Of a stretch of DNA of 64,000 nucleotides, positions 1 to 12,789 are shown piece by piece (position 1 is the stretch's first letter; each line of letters starts with the position of its first letter). Below the pieces are notes generated by a model. The model was not told the origin of the DNA. It ran no database searches and saw nothing but the letters and a program-made list of their open reading frames with translations. The stretch covers positions 40,463,561 to 40,527,560 of the forward strand of contig NC_088775.1 in NCBI RefSeq assembly GCF_954871325.1, read 5' to 3'. Source of the DNA: Gordionus sp. m RMFG-2023 (Eukaryota > Nematomorpha > Gordioida > Chordodea > Parachordodidae). The position numbers and the translations under genes are program-made.

Positions 1-1551
1 CTATTTATTCAATATTTTAAATCCATTTTATCCTTAATAAACATTTCTTTCAATTTCAAACAATTCCCAGAAATGTTAACAAAAAAAATAATAACCCATT
101 GTATATCCCAAAATATAAAGAAAAAAAATGGATAGACCATATTTGAAAAAAACGTGTAAGATTTCATTTAACAATATAAAAAAATTGAATTTGAAGCATT
201 GAAAAATATCATATATGAATCAGCTATTTTAAATCTCAATATATTGTGCCTATATTAAATATCGGATCAGCACCAATATTTAGCGTTTACTAAAAATATT
301 GAATAGGGCCAATATTTTCTATTTCTTTTGTTTTTTTATATATAATCAGTTTTTTTTATTTAATAATAATAAATTAATGACAGGAACTAAAATATAATTT
401 ATTTGTTGAAATGTTTAAAAAATTAAAACACATATGGCAGAAAGGTTTGGATTTCTATTGGCAAAATTTCAAGGCTTAGGTAATAATATTGGATAAATTT
501 TGATTTAGTCCTTTTTTAAAATCAACTAAATGGAGCTGTTTAACAACATTATAATCTGCAAAAGTAGGCCCAGCCTATACCCGACCTGAACGGGCTTTGG
601 GCCAAGTAGTGCCTAATATTTTTTAAGAAAATTCAGGCCTTAAAATTTTTTTAAAATATATCTAAAATTATCAATTTTATGTTGAATTTTTCACGTAAAA
701 TAAAAATATGTGATTTTATTTATAGAAAGTAGACACCATATAACATATATCGTTTATTTTGAGTAATTATAAAAATTAATTTCTATATTTAACAAATTTG
801 GGCCGGGCTGGCAAATCAGGTTCGGAGCAGCCCGGGCAAAACTTTATAAAAAATTTTTGGGCCTGGCTAGGCTTGAAAAATTAGGCCAGATGCAGATCAC
901 TACTATATCTTACAGCCCAAAAAGCATTATAAAAAAAAGATTGAAAGAAAACACCTTATATTATCTCACAAAATAAAAGGGCTTTAAGGCCAAAAACATA
1001 TTTTTAACATTTATATAATTCTTTTCAAGATTATTAAACTTTGTCTAATTTAATGCAAAATTTATAACTTACTTTTTTTCCTCTAAATTTAAATAATATC
1101 AGAATAGTGCATTTTTCTCCAATTTCATGCTATTATAACAAAATGTGTGATTAATAAGAAGCTCATGATCTTTTTAAAAAGCCATGGTTCTTGTATATGA
1201 GATTATGATCTTGGTAAAATTTATGTAATCCATTAAAAGGGGAAAAAGATATTTTATTATATGTTAAATTAAAATTTATTAATTAAAAAATCTTCAACTA
1301 ATGGCCACAGTAAAATACACCAATCGTATATTTTTTAATAAAAAATAATATTATAAATTTCCCCTAGTGACTTACCAGGTTTTAATATTTTTGGAAAAAT
1401 ATCTGTTGTGAATCAGCACAGCCCTAGTTTATTGTTTTAAAGACAAATTAAATATGGAGTAAATTAAAAACCCATGAACTTAAAACATCATAATATTCAT
1501 TAAATAAATCAACTTTATTTATTTTTAAAGCATCAAATATTTCAATAGCAA
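1..1551. other. AT-rich non-coding sequence
   Basis: No coding signal or RNA gene is visible. The stretch is AT-rich with many homopolymer A/T runs. The only structured part is a GC-richer block near 560-900, listed separately. It is probably intergenic DNA downstream of the CACYBP gene. Confidence 0.6.
560..900. repeat. degenerate transposon-like block rich in GGGCC/GGCCC motifs
   Basis: A block of GGGCC, GGCCC and CCGGGC motifs is separated by AT runs. The words GGGCCGGGCTGG and GGGCCTGGCTAGGC resemble the GC-rich subterminal parts of hAT-type elements. Comparable blocks occur at 23930-24260 and at the ends of 36674-37672. I could not define terminal repeats or a target-site duplication, so the element type and limits are inferred. 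Confidence 0.35.
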
Positions 1552-1557
1552 TTTATT
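1552..1557 (-). promoter_or_regulatory. putative poly(A) signal of the CACYBP-like gene
   Basis: AATAAA on the minus strand, 68 nt past the stop codon of the CACYBP-like gene. The motif is common by chance in sequence this AT-rich, so only its position supports it. Confidence 0.35.
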
Positions 1558-1624
1558 TTTATTTAACAAATTAACAACCTTTAATAATATTGTAATTAAA
1601 AACAAGAATCAAATTTAATAGTTA

Positions 1625-2490
1625 TTAAAACATTCCTTTAGATTGCTTCTCCTGAGACTCATGCCAAGATTTTTGAATAGTTCTTTTCATTTCATCATCT
1701 CCGTCATCATACATTTTCTTCATCAGGTCCATCAAAGCTTTTTCAGGATTAGAATTATCTTTATCAAGTGAAGGTTTACTAAAATAATAGAAATAATTTC
1801 AAAAAAATATTTTTATAATATACAATTTTGAGTCCTTTAATTCTTTTTGTTTCTTTTCATTTTCAGTAACACAAGGCCAATGTTTTCCTTTAGATTTCTT
1901 TTTTAGGTGTATAACTAATAGGTCTGTTTTTATCTATAATTCAAAAATAAAATTTCTTAAAAATTATTTTAAAAACTTTAAATTTGCTGTATTCTGGATC
2001 TATTATTTCACAAAGGTTATTAATCAAAAAAGAATAATTTTTGCCACCAAGTTCATTAACAACAACTTCAACAGATCTATCATTTTCATCATTAATGATT
2101 AATTATATAATTATTACCTTTCACCATATTGGGCATCAATGTTATTTTGGGATATAGATTGTATTCCATTAAGAGTTAAGAATATTTCTAAATAATCATT
2201 ATTTTGATCCCAACCTAAATTATATATGATTACTGTAAAATTCAATAATTTAAACCATAATTAAGAATTTTAGTTGTTGATGGTTGAGTTTTATAGTTTA
2301 CGAAATTATTTTGAGCTGGTATTTGCTGTGCTAATTTTTGAATTTCATTATTCAAAATATTTTTAACATATGGGTATGTAGCAATTTGTTGAAGCTTTAG
2401 AAGCTCTTCTTTGAATAATTTAAGCTAAATTAAAAATGCACGATGAAATAACGTTTTTTTTATAAGCCATACTTGGTTTGAAGTAGTCAT
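1625..2490 (-). CDS. calcyclin-binding protein (CACYBP/SIP) orthologue, six exons
   Basis: Exons in transcription order are 2490-2473, 2424-2256, 2214-2118, 2076-1977, 1933-1824 and 1778-1625. They total 648 nt, giving 215 residues plus stop. The five introns are 48, 41, 41, 43 and 45 bp, all GT...AG, and every junction keeps frame. Residues 1-45 form an N-terminal helical segment like that of CACYBP. A CS domain follows from about residue 58 (ILNYGWDQ, then GERSVEVVV and KNYSFLINNL) to about 146. The SGS-type tail holds KFKPSLDK and MYDDGDDEMKRTIQKSW and ends KQSKGMF. In animals and plants this family is a CS/SGS adaptor linking SIAH-type ubiquitin ligases, Skp1 and S100 or HSP90 partners, cytosolic and nuclear; that role is inferred from the family. 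Length is close to the usual 220-230 residues. This is the only intact host gene seen here, and its very short introns are its most unusual feature. Confidence 0.93.
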
Positions 2491-4909
2491 TGATTTCTTT
2501 GTTGATGAGGTAATGAAAAAAAGGATAAACGGAATTAGATTGATGTGATGGTAAATTTTAAACAATTGGTAGTAAAAAAAATAAATTATTATATTATATT
2601 TATGTCGTAGGTAAGAGACTCTATATCTATATTTTTAAAGGTCTTAAGTAATTAGTTATAAATAGTCTAAGGTGACAGAATATTACAGAGTTTTTATCAC
2701 GAATAGGTTATATTATATATGTAAAAATTAATAAAAATCAGAAATGACAAAAAAAAAACAAAATAAAAATAACTATCAAAATTAAGCAGAAAACGCTAAC
2801 AAAATAAAGCAGAAAAACTCAACTGAAAATCAAAAATCGGAAGACCCGAACGTCAATCCTTCCTACTATCAAAATTACTCAAAGCTAAAAATGTGATAAC
2901 AACTAAATACTTGTGGAATTTTAAATCGTAACCTTTTATTTTAAACACATAAACATAAAAGAATTAATCATCAAAAAATGGTTTATAAATTTCAACATAA
3001 AAAAATTAATAATGAATTTCAATAATTTTTTCATAAAAAAAAATTAATGAGTGATAAAAATCATTTTCCATCAAAAGGATAAAAAAAAAATATCACAAAA
3101 ATCAAAGTTGAAATGATTGACATTTCAAATACAAAAAAAATATTATAATTTACGACATGCCACCCCTTTATGGGCCAATGGCTGTACATTAAAAAAAATA
3201 ATTGCATACTACTACAAAATTTTTGATGTAATAATGTGAATCATGTAGAATCTCGTGATATATAATTAGAATTATCTGGATGTAAGTATCGCGGAACTTT
3301 GTGGATTATTATAATAAGAGAATTTTTCTTGATATTATGTTCATAGGAAGAATATCTGATATCCCGTTGTCTACTTTTAATCCAAATTTATATAATTACG
3401 CCTCTTAATTATTGCTGATAAGAGAATAATGAATGTTTATGGTCTACAAAGGTATGCTATATGGACATCTTCGTGCAAATAGTTAAGACAATAATTGGCT
3501 AATACGAATTCTCATCATATCATATTTTTAGCGTAAAGAGATTTGTTCTATATTTGTCTACATTGACGTCATCCATCGTAATCGGGCTTGGTTGTCATTT
3601 CTCCGAAAGGTTGAGTAAACGATAAACTTCAGCATTGGCTTGATAATTAACTTGACAAGAGTCTGATAATGGAGAATATGTTTTATATGTGATTTTGCCA
3701 ATTTATTTAAATTATTATTATATATTTTTTTTTTAAATTATTAAAATACATAAGTGAAATACAAACAAAAATATAAAAGAGAATAAATTATCATAAGTGA
3801 CCGTAAAAAAAATTAATGATATTTATACCACAAAAAAAAAGGAAAAATATTTTATCCACAAAAACAACTAACACAGTCATGTGGATCCCCAGGTCAGTAT
3901 TATTCATTCCTTCATTAATTACAAAATTAGAGGCAACTTCCAATAAAAATAAGTTAGGGGGGGGGGATATACAACAGAAGAGCTGGGAGAACAAAATATT
4001 TAACAAAAAATTTTTTTACCAAATGTTTAAGATTCTCTTTTCAATATATATTATGAAGCACCATGATAAAAAGTCATTTACTAAATTGATACTGTGTTTT
4101 CTTTCCAACAAATATATACTTTTATGTCCGGCTACAACATAAAACCAGATAAAAAAAATGACAACTGGCAGACACTGCCGATTGAAAAAAAACTTTTTAT
4201 CAATGTGAATAATCAAAACATAAACATGACCAAACAAAAACTTTATTACTAACACAAAAATAAAACTTTTCTATTCAAATATTAGGTCAATCAGGCGAAT
4301 CCCCCAATCCTTATTCATGTCTTCTCTAATTGACTTATAAACATAATGGCAATTTCAAAAAAAAATTTCTTTTTTTTTAAAAATAAAAACTACCATCTAC
4401 CCTGGACTGGCCAGACAAAAATTTAAAACAAAAATTTATTCACCAACCTTTACTAATATCATAAAAATCTTCTTATTCATTAAAACAGTCATCAGGTTAC
4501 AAAAACAGATTACGCACGACAAACAATTTTTAATAACATTAAGAAAACAAAACTTTCCATTTTTTTGTAAAAATATTTATAAAAAAAAAATTCTATTGAT
4601 CCAAACAAAAACCTTTCGACATACTCTGAGAACAAACTTTTTAATACCATGAAAAACTTTTCTATTCATTTGAAAAAAATGCGCCCCTATTATCTGGCAG
4701 ATATAAAAAAATTTTTTCTTTTACATGTATATACCAAACAACTTTTAACCATTGTCTAAATTGAACCATAAATTAGACCGAAATTGACCACAAAAACCTT
4801 TATAAATTGAACATCATAAAAAAAAATACTGAGCCCTGACACGATATAAACCGTTTAATTAATACTTTTAAGATTCATACTATAAAAATAATCGAGTATA
4901 TCTCCTCCT
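2491..4909. other. AT-rich region upstream of CACYBP, no recognisable gene
   Basis: No coding signal I trust. Short open frames around 3791-4255 lie in poly-A/T-rich DNA and have no family resemblance. The part at 3150-3690 is less AT-extreme and on the minus strand has short open stretches that could be exons of a small-intron gene, but I could not find a consistent splice pattern. The CACYBP promoter presumably lies just above 2490; no core motif stands out. Confidence 0.45.
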
Positions 4910-5487
4910 CAGCGTCTACATGAGTGGGAGGGGTAGGAACAGTTTGCATCCTATTTTTTTGAGGTGGTAGGGGGTAAGCTGCTAATGGGGGTAGGATAAA
5001 TTTTTTTGGGGGTTATCTATTAAATTTTGAGATGAAATAAGACAAAATTTATTGCTGTAAAAATTAATACTTTTATTATAGTATTATTATAATACAATTC
5101 ATCGACCAAATCTATATATTGCAAACAATCATACACATTGTTTTCCAAATAAACTATCCTTTTAAATATAATTTAAAAGGTTTAGATATTTCAGCAAGCT
5201 CAAAATGCCATAATAATTAAATCATTGTAAATAATGGAGGTTTTAATTAAATTTATTATCTAAAAAATAAATTCTTTATATTCACAAAATATCGATAGTT
5301 AGTAGTAGAGTTAGATTAATTTAAGTTATCCTTTATAAATTATTCGAAATGAGTATCAATAAATAAATAGGTGAAAATAATGATAAAGAGACATCGCCGC
5401 CGAAGGCGGCGGGAATTTTTTAGGGGGGTAGGCAAAGGTTTTTGAAGGGGGTTTGCACCCAGTGAAAATCCTGTCATGCAGACGCTG
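4910..5487. mobile_element. non-autonomous TIR element, CAG-CGTCTACATGA family
   Basis: The left end reads CAGCGTCTACATGA. The right end, reverse-complemented, reads CAGCGTCTGCATGACAGG. The flanking octamers CTCCTCCT and CTTCTCAT agree at 6 of 8 positions, consistent with an aged hAT-type 8-bp duplication. The interior has G-rich tracts (GGGGGTAGG, GGGGGTTATC) and a small GC-rich palindrome at 5392-5413 (GCCGCCGAAGGCGGC). A close relative with perfect duplications is at 28709-29567. No coding capacity. Confidence 0.6.
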
Positions 5488-5559
5488 CTTCTCATAATAT
5501 TTACCCTTTCTTTTACCCCAATTTATTGTGATCGTGATGACGGATCACAGTACCCGGTT

Positions 5560-6885
5560 ATTAACAAAATTTCACTTAATTTCGAACCTCTCCCTTTTCC
5601 TTCCCCGATTGTCAAACAATCTGGTCTAAACCTGGCCCACTGAAAACTTTACCCCTAACTTTACTCCCACTTGATAATCATTAAGACATCCTAACTTGTC
5701 TTCGAAAATTATTTAATATTTATTCATTAAAAGAGATATATCTTCACGCATTTTATGTAATTCATTACTATTAGCAACCATTGGGTTTCCATTAATGCTA
5801 ATATTGTCCTCAACCATTAATTCCGTGGAATTTACATATCTATCAGAATTAAGGGTTGAATTTTAGTTAAATCCGTCCCTTCTATTTCATAAACTTTTTT
5901 TCGAGCATTATTAGCAATATTTTTGTTTTTAGTCTCATTTAGGGCCGAACCATTATGTATGGCAAAAATATTCTAATAATTATTGAAAGGACTTAACTGA
6001 ACAATCCAATCCCACCCCATGGGTTTCCACATCTTTCTTCACTACCCATAAATCTAGGAAAAATGTGGTATCATGGAGAATTACTCTAACTTAGTTTTTC
6101 CCAAAACTACAATTTCAGACCCATCAAATTGTCTGACACACATAGATTCTTTTTCAATTTTACCCCCAGGCCAATACTTATAATAATTTCTTCTAGACAT
6201 TATGGAAATGCTAGCCCCTGTGTCGAACAACATGTCGATGTCCCTCGAGTCAACTCTTACGAACTCTTGGACAAGGACAAGGTTCGACTAATCTCTCAGT
6301 CATTAAATCTCATATGTTTTAATTGACTGATCAATATTTATCTCATTTAAAACATTAATTTCATGAGAATTCCCATTTAACTCGGAATTTAATGGTTCAT
6401 TAACAATATTTATATATTTTTTGCAATATCACTGGGATATTTTTCCCATCTGAAAGTATTAACATCCCTTTTATGGGAATATTTAACAATACCCTTAGGA
6501 TATTTCTCCCATTTAAAATTATTAGAATCTTCATTATTTTTATTTTTCTCATCAGATAAAAAAAATTTATGTTAAAACCACGGCTTTTACGAGAATCATA
6601 TCTCATTTCAGCATGGTTATTTACCTTATTACTATTTCTACCTCCCGATCTCCTACTTAATATATGATTACACTTGCAATCATATAGTCAATTTTCGGTA
6701 CAATTTATGGCTACATGTCCCGGTTTGTTACATTTAAAACACAAACGGGATTTACCATAATTCGATTGTGGAACCTCCAATTTATTCGTGTTGATACAAG
6801 AAATTTTTCTAACATTAGAATTTTCTAGTGTCGATTTCCTTAACGGAAAACCCTCACGAAAATTTTGTTCTTTGACTACACAGGT
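5560..6885 (-). mobile_element. Ty3/gypsy-type fossil D (gag-protease part)
   Basis: On the minus strand a CCHC zinc knuckle (CFKCNKPGHVAINC, about 6690-6760) is followed downstream by an aspartic-protease motif (FDTGAS, about 6190-6250). That is the gag-to-protease order of Ty3/gypsy elements. It is a broken fragment without a recognisable RT, integrase or LTR. Its upstream side abuts the integrase end of fossil A near 6.88 kb. It differs clearly from fossils A and B, so it is a different family. Age looks considerable. Confidence 0.6.
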
Positions 6886-9800
6886 CTCTACCTCGTTTTC
6901 AGTCCTTTCTCTCGTAGATAATTTCCATGATCTAACGTCGTCCTGAGCGGCCTTCCAAACATCATTTCGGCAGGGGATTTACCGGTAGTTGCGTTTGGAG
7001 TATTTCGGTGTGTAATTAAAACATTCGCTTAATTTAACTGGTCCGGAGTCCCACTTCTCCTTCCAGCATAGAAACGCGTCTTTATCGTACGTATATAGCG
7101 CTCAGCCAAACCATTCGACTTGGGGCTATAAGGGGCCGATCTAAAATGCTTTATATTATTTTTAAAAAGAAACGTTTTGAATTCAGATCCAGTAAACTGA
7201 GTACCGTTTTCTGATAAATGTAACGAGGTAAACCAAATCTAGCGAAATAATTACGCAGATTATTTATTACACTCGTCGAATTGATATGTGTTAAAATTGC
7301 AACTTCAACTCATTTGGTGAAAACGTCTACGCAAATTAACCAGTACTTTCCAGACACGGGGCCTGTCAAATCAATGTGTATTCTTTCCCAAGGTCGGGTA
7401 GGAATATTCCAGTTGTATAATGATACATCTCTGGCTCCCGGTTTTCCTTCCTGACAACTTTTGCAGTTTTTTACGAATTTTTCAACATCTCGGTCAAGAT
7501 TTGTCCAGAAGACATAGTATCGGCATAAGGATTTTATCCCCACTATCCTCGGATGTCCTAGATGGATAACATTCAAAACCTCTTTTTTTAGGTTATCAGG
7601 AATGATGATTCTATCATTATAAAATATAAAATATTCGTGGCCCACCGTATTAAACGGTTATTTGTTATCTTATTAAGGTCTCTTTTATCACCTAAGATAT
7701 ATTTTAAAGGTTTATGATCAGTAACCAAAATAAAATGTCTTCCATAAATGTACTGATGAAACTTCTCGATAGCGAACATGATGGCCGAAGCCTCCCGATC
7801 AATAGTGGCGTAATTCTTTTCAGCTGCTGAAAGTGTCCTCGATGCGTAAGCAATCGGTTTCTCCTGGCCAGTAAGAAATCGGTGTGCAATAACAGCTCCT
7901 AGACCATCTTCGGAAGCGTCACAAGAAATCACGACAGGAATATCGGCTGAATAAGGAATTATTGTAACTACTTTTGATAATATTTTTTTAACTACATTAA
8001 ATATTTCATCTTCTTTTGCTGACCAAAACCAACTCACATTTTTACTCGTTAGTCGGTTTAAAGGCGCACAAATAGAATGTAAATTTTTAATAAACGATTC
8101 ATGATAATTTACCATTCCCAAAAACGAACGTAATTCTTTAACATTAGATGGTGTTTACAATTTTTTATAGCATTAATCTTATCTACGGTCGGATGAATTT
8201 CGAATTTATCAATAACATGACCTAAATAAGTAACTGACTTTTCTCCAATTTTAATTTTATCGGTCGTAGTTGTCAGTCCAGCCTTATCAAATCTTCTTAA
8301 TACTTCTTCTAGATTTACTATATGATCAAAATTATTCTCGCCTGCAATAATTACATCGTCTAAAAATACACTAACCATAGGAATTCCCTTTAATAGGTTT
8401 TGCAAAAAACGTTGAAATATTATCGGAGCGCTAGTCAACCCAAAATAAATTCTTTGATATCGGTAATAACCGACATGAGTCGAAATTACTAAAAGGTCTC
8501 TACATTCTGGACTAACTCCGATTTGTAAAAATGCATCTCTTAAATCTATCGTTGAAAATATTTTACCACCCGCGATCCTATTTGCCAGGTCAACGAAAGT
8601 TGGTAGTAAATCGTTATCTATCGCTAAATATTTGTTGATTGTTAAACGAAAATCTCCGCATATCCGCACGGCACCGGATTTCTTTAAAATATTAACCGTT
8701 GGCGTAGTCCAAGTAATTGGAGTCTTTGTTGGATCTACCTTCTCGATAACGCCTTCATTTAAAAGTCTGTCCAACTCAGCTTCAACGGTTCGACGCAACG
8801 GAAATGGAATTCTTCTAGATGGTAACGCAATTGGCACTGTATTTGGTTGTATCTTTATGACGGCTTCCTGTAATTTTATTTATCCTAATTTTTTTTAAAA
8901 AAATTTGCGGAAATTTTGAAACAATTGTATTTAAACTGGAATCTTTCATATTTATATTGTTAATACGAACTTCTTCAGGAAGTTTTATATCAAATTCAAG
9001 GCATTCCAAAAATGAGCGAATTCTCACCCTTAACTACCCAAATAGGTAAAAATTTTGAAATATTTTTTACTTCGACTTTCACTAAAAATTTACCCACCAC
9101 TTCGATTTTGATATGGTTATATCCTACTAGTTTATAAGCAGGTGATAATGTTGGTTTGCCTATGCGACTCCAAGTAACCTCGTCTATCACACTACACGCC
9201 GCCCCAGTATCGAATTCCATAGTAAGCTGCAGTCCATTTATCTTCGCATCAATTGTAGCTTTATTAGCAAAAGACAGGCGAGGTGTCCGTGGTAAAATCA
9301 TTTGTATAGCATGCGTTCTACACTCTTTCGCTCTATGGTTTGCTTTTCCGCATCTAAAGCATATTACTTTTTTTTGACTGAAATTAGGTTTAAAACTTGG
9401 TTTATAAAAATTATTGTTGAATTTGTTAGCATTATAATTATTATTATTGAATTTGTTTACGTTGTTATAATTATTCCTAGAATAAGTATTTTTGGAATCT
9501 TGCATAGGCTTATGTTTAATTATTCTATTAACTTCTGTCAGGGTTTCCTTCTCCAATGAAGACAGCGCAATAGCTAGACGCACAGTATCTTCAAAAGTAA
9601 TATTTCCTTCGGCATATTTTGACCGAAGTTCTTTGTCCAGCTCGGGTAACCCTACTCCTAAGATGAAAATATCCCTTAAGAGTTCATCAACCGGCGATTT
9701 AAAATTACATAAAGCGCAAATGCTTTTTAATTTAATTGAAAAGTCAATTATACTTTCGTTATTTCTTTTTAATGTAAAAAAATTATTCCTATAAAGAAAA

Positions 9801-10279
9801 ATGCTAGAGACATCCTTAAAAATTTTTTCTAGATTCTCGATTAAGGTTAAATAATTTATATTATTTAAAATATTTGGAAAATAAAAATTTTTAATTTTAA
9901 TTAAATTTTCGGTGCCTATATAGGCCAATAAAAGATCCTTTTTATTATTTTCATCGAAAATATTTTTTACCTTGAAAATGAGTTTTATATTATATAGGTA
10001 ATCCTGAATATTAACTTTTTCTTTGACAAATTCTGAATATGAAATTGAGTATGTTCTTCAATCTTCTTCAGAGGTGGTATAATTTTAATCTTTTTATTTT
10101 AAATAATTCGTCGTCGTCAAAAATGACTTGAAAAATAAATCGACGTCGCCAAATGAAATGATTTGATTAGTTTATTGTAAAGTGATTTAATATAACAATA
10201 TATGTTTTTCTATTTTTATAAATTGTAAATATGTATCTTTAAGCGAATATAAAAAATCAATTTATTTAAATATATTACA
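6886..10279 (-). mobile_element. Ty3/gypsy fossil A, gag to integrase, one LTR
   Basis: Reading the minus strand: a terminal repeat at 10279-10154 and gag with Asn-rich spacer and knuckle CFRCGKANHRAKEC (about 9930-9330). Then come protease (FDTGAACSVID, about 9230), RT with FLDD (about 8840-8110), RNase H (ISCDASEDGLGAV and TDHKPL, about 7930-7700), and integrase zinc finger and core (7650-6890). Sequence just inside the terminal repeat begins TTTGGCGAC, suiting a tRNA primer site. Close in sequence to element B at 46.65-50.92 kb. It is broken, with several breaks, and the LTR expected on the low-coordinate side is not found, apparently replaced by fossil D. Moderate age. Confidence 0.85.
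10154..10279 (-). repeat. 5' LTR of gypsy fossil A
   Basis: About 126 bp, starting TGAAATG and ending ATATTACA on the plus strand, so bounded by TG...CA. It lies directly beside the primer-site-like sequence, exactly as the LTR of element B does (TGAAGTG...ATATTACA). The sister LTR was not found, so limits rest on comparison with element B. Confidence 0.6.
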
Positions 10280-10532
10280 ATAGTTCTTTATTATTTTGTC
10301 TACCAGTAATAGAACGGGTAAGGCGTTTGTTTAATCGTCATTATTTTCTTTGCTTATCTTTAATAATAGATTCATCATGTTTTGTAGCAATGTGAGGGAT
10401 AAGGGTTAGCCTAGGAAAATAAAGAAATCAGGCAAAAATATAAATAAACTATTGTTGAAATTAAACATACATTAAAATAATGTAAAACCGGTAGATGGGT
10501 CAATATTAGATGAATATTTTTGGTAGTTGGAG
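10280..10532. other. AT-rich spacer
   Basis: Sequence between gypsy fossil A and the AT-rich minisatellite-bearing element. No gene or repeat recognised. Confidence 0.4.
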
Positions 10533-11470
10533 GGCTATCATCAAAAAATTTTTTTTGGGGACTTATCAAGCCTTATATGATATTCTAAAAGTTAAAAAAT
10601 AACATGATGAATGTAATGTTATTAAGATTAAGGTTAATTAATTGTAAGGTAATTAAAAAATAAGATTAAAATAGGGGGGAAAAAAGAATGTATAAATTAT
10701 TATATTATAAAAATAATAAAAATTAAATTAAAGGATTTGATAAGGTTTGGCTCTCATCAGAAAATTTTTTTTTGGGGACTTATCAAGCCTATGATATTCT
10801 AAAAGTTAAAAAATAATATGATGAATGTAATGTTATTAAGATTAAGGTTAATTAAATTGTAAAGTAATTAAAAAATAAGATTAAAAAAGGGGGGAAAAAG
10901 AAGGTATAAATTATTATATTATAAAATAATAAAAATTAAATTAAAGGAATTGATAAGGTTTTGAGAAATAGTGGTTAATAGATAATAGAGATAGAGATAA
11001 AAGAATGAGATAATAAAATTTAATTCATTAAGGGAGGGGAAAAAAATAAAGAAAGAGTTATTTATAAGGATTGGAAATTAAAAATAGGTTAGGATAAGAA
11101 TATTTAAATATTTGAATATACTTGGTTATCTTCTTAATTATTGGTTATGAAAGAAAAATATGTAAAAAGATTTCATTAATGTGTAATTGATAATATGAGA
11201 TGAAAATTGATAAGGTAATCTAAAAAATAAAGAAAGGATTAAGTGAAATAAAAAGTTTCATTCATATTTACAAATTTGAGGGAATATTGTTTTTACTCTC
11301 AATCTATGTTAGGTATGTGTACACCATCAATTCCATTCATCTGTATGAATAAAATAAAATAAAATCAACAAATAAAAAAAATAAAAATAAATACCTACTG
11401 ATGACATGACGTAGCGATGACATGACGTCACGATGACGTAGTGAGGACATCGGAAAATTATAATATAGAT
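10533..11470 (+). mobile_element. AT-rich element ending in 16-bp minisatellite (copy 1)
   Basis: It opens with a direct tandem duplication of about 215 bp (10533-10748 and 10749-10963, almost identical, each with TGGGGACTTATCAAG near its start). An AT-rich body follows to about 11275, then a spacer with TTAGGTATGTGTACACCATC at about 11309. A short arm of the 16-bp repeat lies at 11388-11455 (GATGACATGACGTAGC units) and the terminus CGGAAAATTATAATATAGAT ends at 11470. The body recurs in reverse orientation at about 33340-33783, and the terminus recurs inverted at 21642 and 32802. A shared mobile family is inferred; it encodes no protein. Confidence 0.6.
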
Positions 11471-11762
11471 AAAACTCTTATACTTATGTGGATTTGGACC
11501 TTAAAAATAATTTTAGAAAGAGATATTATAATTAAATTTAAAAATCAATAATATAGTTGATTAATGATGTTAAACTCGGCAAATTACAATTAAATTTGTT
11601 AATTTTCATAAAAAAATATATAAGATTCAAATTAATTCATTTTTAAATACAGTTATTGATTCGCTTGTCAGGCTTTGATTCTTAGTATCTTTTTTATTAT
11701 CTATTTAATTTTGGTTAAAGTCTGAGAAGAGAAAAGCACATAAAATCCTAAAAGTACATAGT
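11471..11762. other. AT-rich spacer before the LINE 5' region
   Basis: Almost pure AT-rich sequence with no gene. It could belong to the extreme 5' end of the LINE, but no boundary can be seen. Confidence 0.35.
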
Positions 11763-12789
11763 AAGCTACGCCTGATTAATCTAACGATAAAACTACAACT
11801 ACTGCCAACACTACAACCACTGCCAACACTACAATCACTGCCAACACTATAACCACTGCCAACACAACAACCACTGCCAACACTACAACCACTGCCAACA
11901 CTACAACCACTGCTAATACCACAACCTGACATAAAAATGATTTTATCATCCAAAATATCAGTCCTCTTTCATAATTTTGCATCAATGAATTCTATACAAT
12001 TCCAATATATCAAAATTTAATTGTAGATTAATGATACAAAAAATTTAATTCTTTTATATTATTCCCAACAAAACCACTCTACATTATCAATTCTATCATT
12101 CTTACCAATCTTTACAATTTACCCTTATTTATACCAAAAACTGTTGACTAATATAAAATTGTCATCCAAACATTTTATTTAAATGTACAAAACACAATCA
12201 ATATCCTTTGTATCATCATGTTGCCACCCAACCTTATAAAATTAAATCCAGCAATATGTTAACAATTTAATAAGTGGATCTCAGCAAGATATCCAATTTC
12301 AAAATAAACAAATTGCAAGCTTAGAAAAATCATAAAAGCTACGCCTGATTAATCTAACAATAAAACTACAACTACTGCCAACACTACAACCACTGCCAAC
12401 ACTACAACCACTGCCAATACCACAACCTGACATAAAAATGATTTTATCATCCAAAATATTCAGTCCTCTTTCATAATTTTGCATCAATGAATTCTATACA
12501 ATTCCAATATATCAAAATTTAATTGTAGATTAATGATACAAAAAATTTAAGTAAATACTTTTTCCTTTAATATTTCCTTTACTTTTAGATTACCAATCAT
12601 CCTCAATTATTATACATCAATTAATAACCAACAAGTTCTTTTATATTATTCCAACAAAACACTCTACATTATCAATTCTATCATTCTTACCAATCTTTAC
12701 AATTTACCCTTATTTATACCAAAAACTGTTGACTAATATAAAATTGTCATCCAAACATTTTATTTAAATGCACAAAACACAATCAATAT
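11763..12789 (+). repeat. tandemly duplicated 5' region of the LINE, with 18-bp VNTR
   Basis: Two direct copies of about 450 bp lie at 11763-12204 and 12336-12789. Each begins AAGCTACGCCTGATTAATC, continues through an 18-bp tandem repeat (ACTGCCAACACTACAACC) and ends ACACAATCAATAT. Copy 1 holds about seven 18-bp units and copy 2 only three. Copy 2 also has an extra segment of about 85 bp near 12550-12635. Their place directly upstream of the LINE coding region suggests 5' UTR monomers, a known arrangement in some L1 elements. That role is inference. Confidence 0.7.

Noticed and set aside
3791-4255. Short overlapping frames of 71-108 codons
   Set aside because: Low-complexity A/T-rich translations with no motif, splice logic or family resemblance.
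11705-12487. Gly/Cys/Ser-rich minus-strand frames near 11.7-12.5 kb
   Set aside because: They arise from the 18-bp VNTR in the LINE 5' region; strand and phase are incidental.
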